Origin: Shimia aestuarii
GTDB lineage: Bacteria > Pseudomonadota > Alphaproteobacteria > Rhodobacterales > Rhodobacteraceae
Direction of reading: 5' to 3'
Assembly (NCBI RefSeq): GCF_900114635.1
Contig: NZ_FOTQ01000009.1
Span: forward strand, 38,501-102,500
Length of the DNA: 64,000 bases
A model generated the notes under the pieces. That model worked only from the letters and a program-made list of their open reading frames with translations, did not search any database and was not told the origin of the DNA. Both the position numbers and the translations under genes were made by a program. Shown here in pieces: positions 60,793 through 64,000 of the stretch (position 1 is the stretch's first letter; each line of letters opens with the position of its first letter).

Positions 60793-63700
60793 TTGCCACA
60801 TTCCAAAAGTGGCTCGGGAGTTCAGACGATAGAACCAACGCTCTTTTCGTTTATATGGAAGTATTCGAAGCGGGATCAGTTGCTGCTCTTGCTTCTGACG
60901 GCTTGCCTGTTCCCGTTGCAGTTCCTCACGCTCGAACTGCCCAAGCGGATCATCAATGACGCGATTGATTCCGATCAGTCCATCATCGACGTTTTCGATT
61001 ATGAAATGGATCAGGAAAGTTTCCTGATCATGCTGAGCGTTCTCTTCCTTGTGGCGGTTCTGGGCCACGGCCTGATGAAGATGCGTATCAACACAATGAA
61101 GGGGGTGTTGTCCGAACGCATGTTGCGGCGGTTCCGCTTTACCTTGATCACGCAGATCACACGGTTTCCGCAACCTTACCTGAAACGCACGTCGCAGGGC
61201 GAGCTGGTGGCGATGATCACGGCCGAGGCCGAACCGATGGGCGGGATGATGGGGGACGCTGTTTCCCTGCCTGTTATGCAGGCGGGGCAGATGCTCACCA
61301 TCCTTGCCTTTCTGTTCCTGCAGAGTTTCTGGTTCGGCCTGGCTGCAATCGCCTTGATTCCCCTGCAGGCCTGGCTGATCCCCAAGCTGCAGCGCCAGAT
61401 CAATCTGCACAACAAGGACCGCATTCAAGAAGTGCGCCACCTTGCCGCCGAAATCGGGGAAACCGCGACCGGAGCGCCCGAGCTTCGCGGCAATGGCGGC
61501 TGGAGGTATCGTTTGTCACGGATTACGCGCCGTCTTGGCACGTTGTTCCTGATCCGTCTGACGATCTACAAGAAAAAGTTCTTCATGAAGTTCCTCAACA
61601 ACTTCATCACGCAGCTGACGCCGTTCTTTTTCTATCTCGTGGGCGGTATCCTCGTGATCCGGGGGCAGGTTTCGCTAGGTGCGCTCGTGGCGGCATTGGC
61701 GGCCTACAAGGACTTGTCCAGCCCCTGGAAAGAGCTCCTTAACTATTACAACCGCGTTCAGGACCTGTCGCTGCGCTGGACCCTGATCGGCGAGCGTTTC
61801 ACGCCGTCGGGCATGATTGACGAGTCTCTTATCCAAGGGGAACCGGAAGACATCCCGCGTCTAACGGGCAACATCGTGTTCAAGGACGTTTATGTGCGTG
61901 ACCACGATGGCGACTCGGTTCTCGAAAATATCGACATAACCCTTCCACAAGGGGCCTTGGTCGGGATCGCATCTCAGGATGCCGAAGAACGGCGCGCGAT
62001 CGCGGAATTGTTCACACGGGAAATCGTGCCGATGAGCGGGCGGATCGAGGTTGGTGAGGTCGATCTGTCCCGCGTGCATCAGCGTGTAATCGCCACGCGG
62101 GTCGGTTATGCGGATCCGGCGCCTTACGTTTTCGAGGGGACGTTTGGGCACAATGTCCTGATGCCGCTGAAGCGCCGCCCGGTATCGGAGCTTCCCGACC
62201 CCGAAGGAGAAGCCGAGGATAAGAAGCGCGCCTATGAAACAGAGCGTACCGGCAACAGCCCCGACCGGTTCTATTCCGATTGGGTCGATCCGACCCTTGC
62301 CGGTATGGCGAGCGAGGATGAAGTACATGCCTGGTGGCTTGAACTGATGGACGCCACGGGTGCGGGAAACGCGCTTTTCCGGCGCGGGCTGGACCAGACC
62401 TTCAAACAGTCCGACCATGAAGAGCTGGCCGATGCGCTTGTCGAGATGCGCCCGGTGATCCGGGAGAAGATGGAAGAGGCGGGGCTGGACAAATTCTACT
62501 ATCGGTTCGACCCGACGCAATACAACCCGGCGCTTCCCGTGGCCGCGAACCTTTTCTTCGCCACGCCCCGGAAACCGATTGAGGACACCTCTCCCGAAGC
62601 CATCAGCGATTTTCTCGATCTTCTGCATGAGCTGGGCATCGAAGACGGAATCCTGCGCATGTCGCAGGAAGTGATCGAGATGCTCAACCAGACATTTGGT
62701 GTGGATGGCACGGATCACCCGCTGTTCCGGCAACTGGGGTTGAACCCGGATGTGTTCACCAACAAAGTCGCGCTTGTTGAGAAGAGCCGGTCTGTGGGAC
62801 TTGATGCGATGGAGCGCGGGGAACTGGTACAGATGCTGGCCCTGCCTTTCGAAGTGTCCGCCGAACGGATCGGCCCGGGTTTCAGTGAGGAACTCAAGGC
62901 ATCCATTCTCGAACTGCGGCGGACCCAATCAGAAAAGCTGTCGGAATGGCTGGTGGTTCATTTTGCTCCTTTACGGGAAGACGCCTTTGCGCCCGGGTTG
63001 ACCGTTCTTGAGAACGCGATTTACGGCAAACTGTCGGCCGCAGCCGGCATGCGCGGCGAGGCGATCCGGGACATCGTGGCGGACACGCTGCGCGAAGCCG
63101 GGTTGAAACAGCAGGTGGCCGAATTGCTCTATGCCGTTCCGTCGGGCATCGCCGGGGCAGGGTTGCCGACCGCTTTCTTCGAGCCTTTGGCAATCAGCCG
63201 TGCGGCGATCAAGAAGCCGGACATCCTGATCCTGAACCGCTGTCTTGTGAATTATGATGACGCCGAAAAGCAGAGTACCATAGAGAGGCTGCGCCGCCTT
63301 TTGCCCGAGGCGACCCTGATCCTGCTGGAAGAGGAGTTCTCCTATCCAGATGCCCTGGACATGGTGCTCGAGCTGGAACATGGACGGCTGAAAGACGGCG
63401 GCGCTGTTACGGTGGAAGAAACCGACAATGCCGCAAGCGCGGATCTGCGGCGCAAGATGCGGGCACTGGTTTCGACTGACATGTTTGCCAACCTCTCGCG
63501 CCGTCAGTTGCGACTGCTGGCCTTCGGTGCTCAATGGCACCAGGAAAGCGCGGGGAATTACGTTTTCCGCATGGGCGATGATCCTGCGGACGGCGCCTAC
63601 CTGATCCTCGAAGGTGAAGCCGGGTTGGGATATGAGACAGAAGACGGAAAGCAAAATCTGATCGCAGTGGCGGGGCCGGGGACTCTTGTTGGGGAACTGG

Positions 63701-63888
63701 CGCTCCTGAGGAAAGAGAAGCGAGCTCTCGACATGCTGGCGCATACCGACCTGGAAATGTTGCGATTGGGGGAATCGGAGTTCATGGCGGTCGTGGAGAA
63801 TGATGCTTCGACGGCGTTCCGTATCCTTCAGGCAGTTGCGGGCTATGTCGGCGCCCCTAAACAGACCGAGTCGAGCGACGACTCATAG
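60793..63888 (+). CDS. ABC exporter-like protein with degenerate ATPase, large insertion and C-terminal cyclic-nucleotide-binding domain
   Basis: A 1031-residue protein. Residues ~20-340 are an ABC exporter membrane domain. An NBD begins near 355, but its motifs are gone: the P-loop reads GIASQDAEERR (387-401; Arg400 at the Lys position), the Q-loop Gln becomes PAP (~440-450), LSGGQ becomes LPTAF (791-795), Walker B Asp-Glu becomes Asn815-Arg816, and the H-loop His becomes Glu (LLEEEFS). About 335 helical, acidic residues are inserted between Q-loop and signature. A C-terminal cNMP-type domain (~890-1020) keeps GELALL (967-972) and Arg977-Ala. The TTG start is the only one in frame. It probably cannot hydrolyse ATP. 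Confidence 0.85.
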   Translation: MPHSKSGSGVQTIEPTLFSFIWKYSKRDQLLLLLLTACLFPLQFLTLELPKRIINDAIDSDQSIIDVFDYEMDQESFLIMLSVLFLVAVLGHGLMKMRINTMKGVLSERMLRRFRFTLITQITRFPQPYLKRTSQGELVAMITAEAEPMGGMMGDAVSLPVMQAGQMLTILAFLFLQSFWFGLAAIALIPLQAWLIPKLQRQINLHNKDRIQEVRHLAAEIGETATGAPELRGNGGWRYRLSRITRRLGTLFLIRLTIYKKKFFMKFLNNFITQLTPFFFYLVGGILVIRGQVSLGALVAALAAYKDLSSPWKELLNYYNRVQDLSLRWTLIGERFTPSGMIDESLIQGEPEDIPRLTGNIVFKDVYVRDHDGDSVLENIDITLPQGALVGIASQDAEERRAIAELFTREIVPMSGRIEVGEVDLSRVHQRVIATRVGYADPAPYVFEGTFGHNVLMPLKRRPVSELPDPEGEAEDKKRAYETERTGNSPDRFYSDWVDPTLAGMASEDEVHAWWLELMDATGAGNALFRRGLDQTFKQSDHEELADALVEMRPVIREKMEEAGLDKFYYRFDPTQYNPALPVAANLFFATPRKPIEDTSPEAISDFLDLLHELGIEDGILRMSQEVIEMLNQTFGVDGTDHPLFRQLGLNPDVFTNKVALVEKSRSVGLDAMERGELVQMLALPFEVSAERIGPGFSEELKASILELRRTQSEKLSEWLVVHFAPLREDAFAPGLTVLENAIYGKLSAAAGMRGEAIRDIVADTLREAGLKQQVAELLYAVPSGIAGAGLPTAFFEPLAISRAAIKKPDILILNRCLVNYDDAEKQSTIERLRRLLPEATLILLEEEFSYPDALDMVLELEHGRLKDGGAVTVEETDNAASADLRRKMRALVSTDMFANLSRRQLRLLAFGAQWHQESAGNYVFRMGDDPADGAYLILEGEAGLGYETEDGKQNLIAVAGPGTLVGELALLRKEKRALDMLAHTDLEMLRLGESEFMAVVENDASTAFRILQAVAGYVGAPKQTESSDDS

Positions 63889-64000
63889 GAATCGCCGCGA
63901 GTCGCGCCGGAAATGGGCGTTTCGAATGGCGTCGGGTGCCGATTCATGGCCGGAATTGGGGTGACTCGGTGGCGGATTCGGCGCCTACGGAGCAAAATCT
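63889..64000. other. Right window edge; possible start of another gene
   Basis: After the ABC-like stop an open frame begins at ATG 63913 or 63946 and runs off the edge (MAGIGVTRWRIRRLRSKI from the second ATG). It is Arg-rich and too short to judge; no ribosome site is convincing. Confidence 0.2.

Overview
The window is GC-rich, gene-dense chromosomal DNA from an alphaproteobacterium, most likely the roseobacter group of Rhodobacterales. This rests on an NDUFS4-type complex I subunit, sulfopyruvate decarboxylase comDE, a XylFHG/XylAB xylose locus under a ROK repressor, an acr3-gap-arsJ arsenic operon, a DmdB/FadD-like acyl-CoA ligase and TRAP permeases. There are no rRNA genes, CRISPR arrays, transposases or phage genes. 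Two identical tRNA-Glu(UUC) genes are present. Identifications come from reading the proteins and motifs; nothing was searched against a database.

Layout. 1-6101: universal stress proteins, an FNT-type formate/nitrite channel, a TIM-barrel sugar isomerase, a hemerythrin protein, comDE, a YbaK-type editing protein and small proteins. 6102-9215: a GC-rich inverted-repeat element, a lone AT-richer four-helix membrane protein, and uvrB. 9216-12767: a long intergenic stretch with possible RNA structure, the NDUFS4-like gene, and hpaE-hpaD for homoprotocatechuate breakdown. 12838-24933: a sugar locus made of xylF-xylH-xylG-glk, divergent xylR coupled to an FG-GAP/ASPIC protein, and a facing xylB-xylA-galM-diheme peroxidase operon. 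25062-30212: copA-cueR with a MerR-type promoter, then a TRAP permease pair without a binding protein. 30294-37133: trmO, a tandem Usp, tRNA-Glu x2, and the hom-glpX-isochorismatase-recJ string. 37231-45639: TetR, pirin, and an acyl-CoA cluster (ligase, alpha/beta hydrolase, nitronate monooxygenase, phosphatase, acyl-CoA-kinase-like protein, SDR, thioesterase). 45646-48650: a class V aminotransferase with a divergent Lrp regulator, and a hydrolase. 48771-52493: arsR-acr3-gap-arsJ. 52490-57817: a class III cyclase, lepA, a lone AT-richer FRG-domain gene and a rhodanese. 57823-64000: repeats and a strong palindrome in front of an ACP/ketosynthase/dehydratase mini-operon, then a giant ABC-like protein.

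Systems that fit together. Xylose and probably glucose are imported by XylFHG, phosphorylated or isomerised by Glk, XylA and XylB, and repressed by XylR. Matching TCAAA/TTTGA palindromes overlap both predicted xyl promoters. Copper and arsenic are each handled by a self-regulated efflux operon.

The most unusual items are: (1) a 1031-residue ABC exporter-like protein whose ATPase motifs are all destroyed, with a ~335-residue insertion and a C-terminal cyclic-nucleotide-binding domain, downstream of a small fatty-acid/polyketide-like gene set; (2) two AT-richer cargo genes inserted in the same geometry, convergent with the 3' ends of uvrB and lepA and with related GC-rich inverted-repeat elements on their 5' sides; (3) short repeat families at gene 3' ends (11-bp CGGTATyrCGT tandem units; a TTTTGCC..AAATA..CCGGGG element); (4) an arsR promoter that predicts a leaderless mRNA with the operator spanning the start codon.
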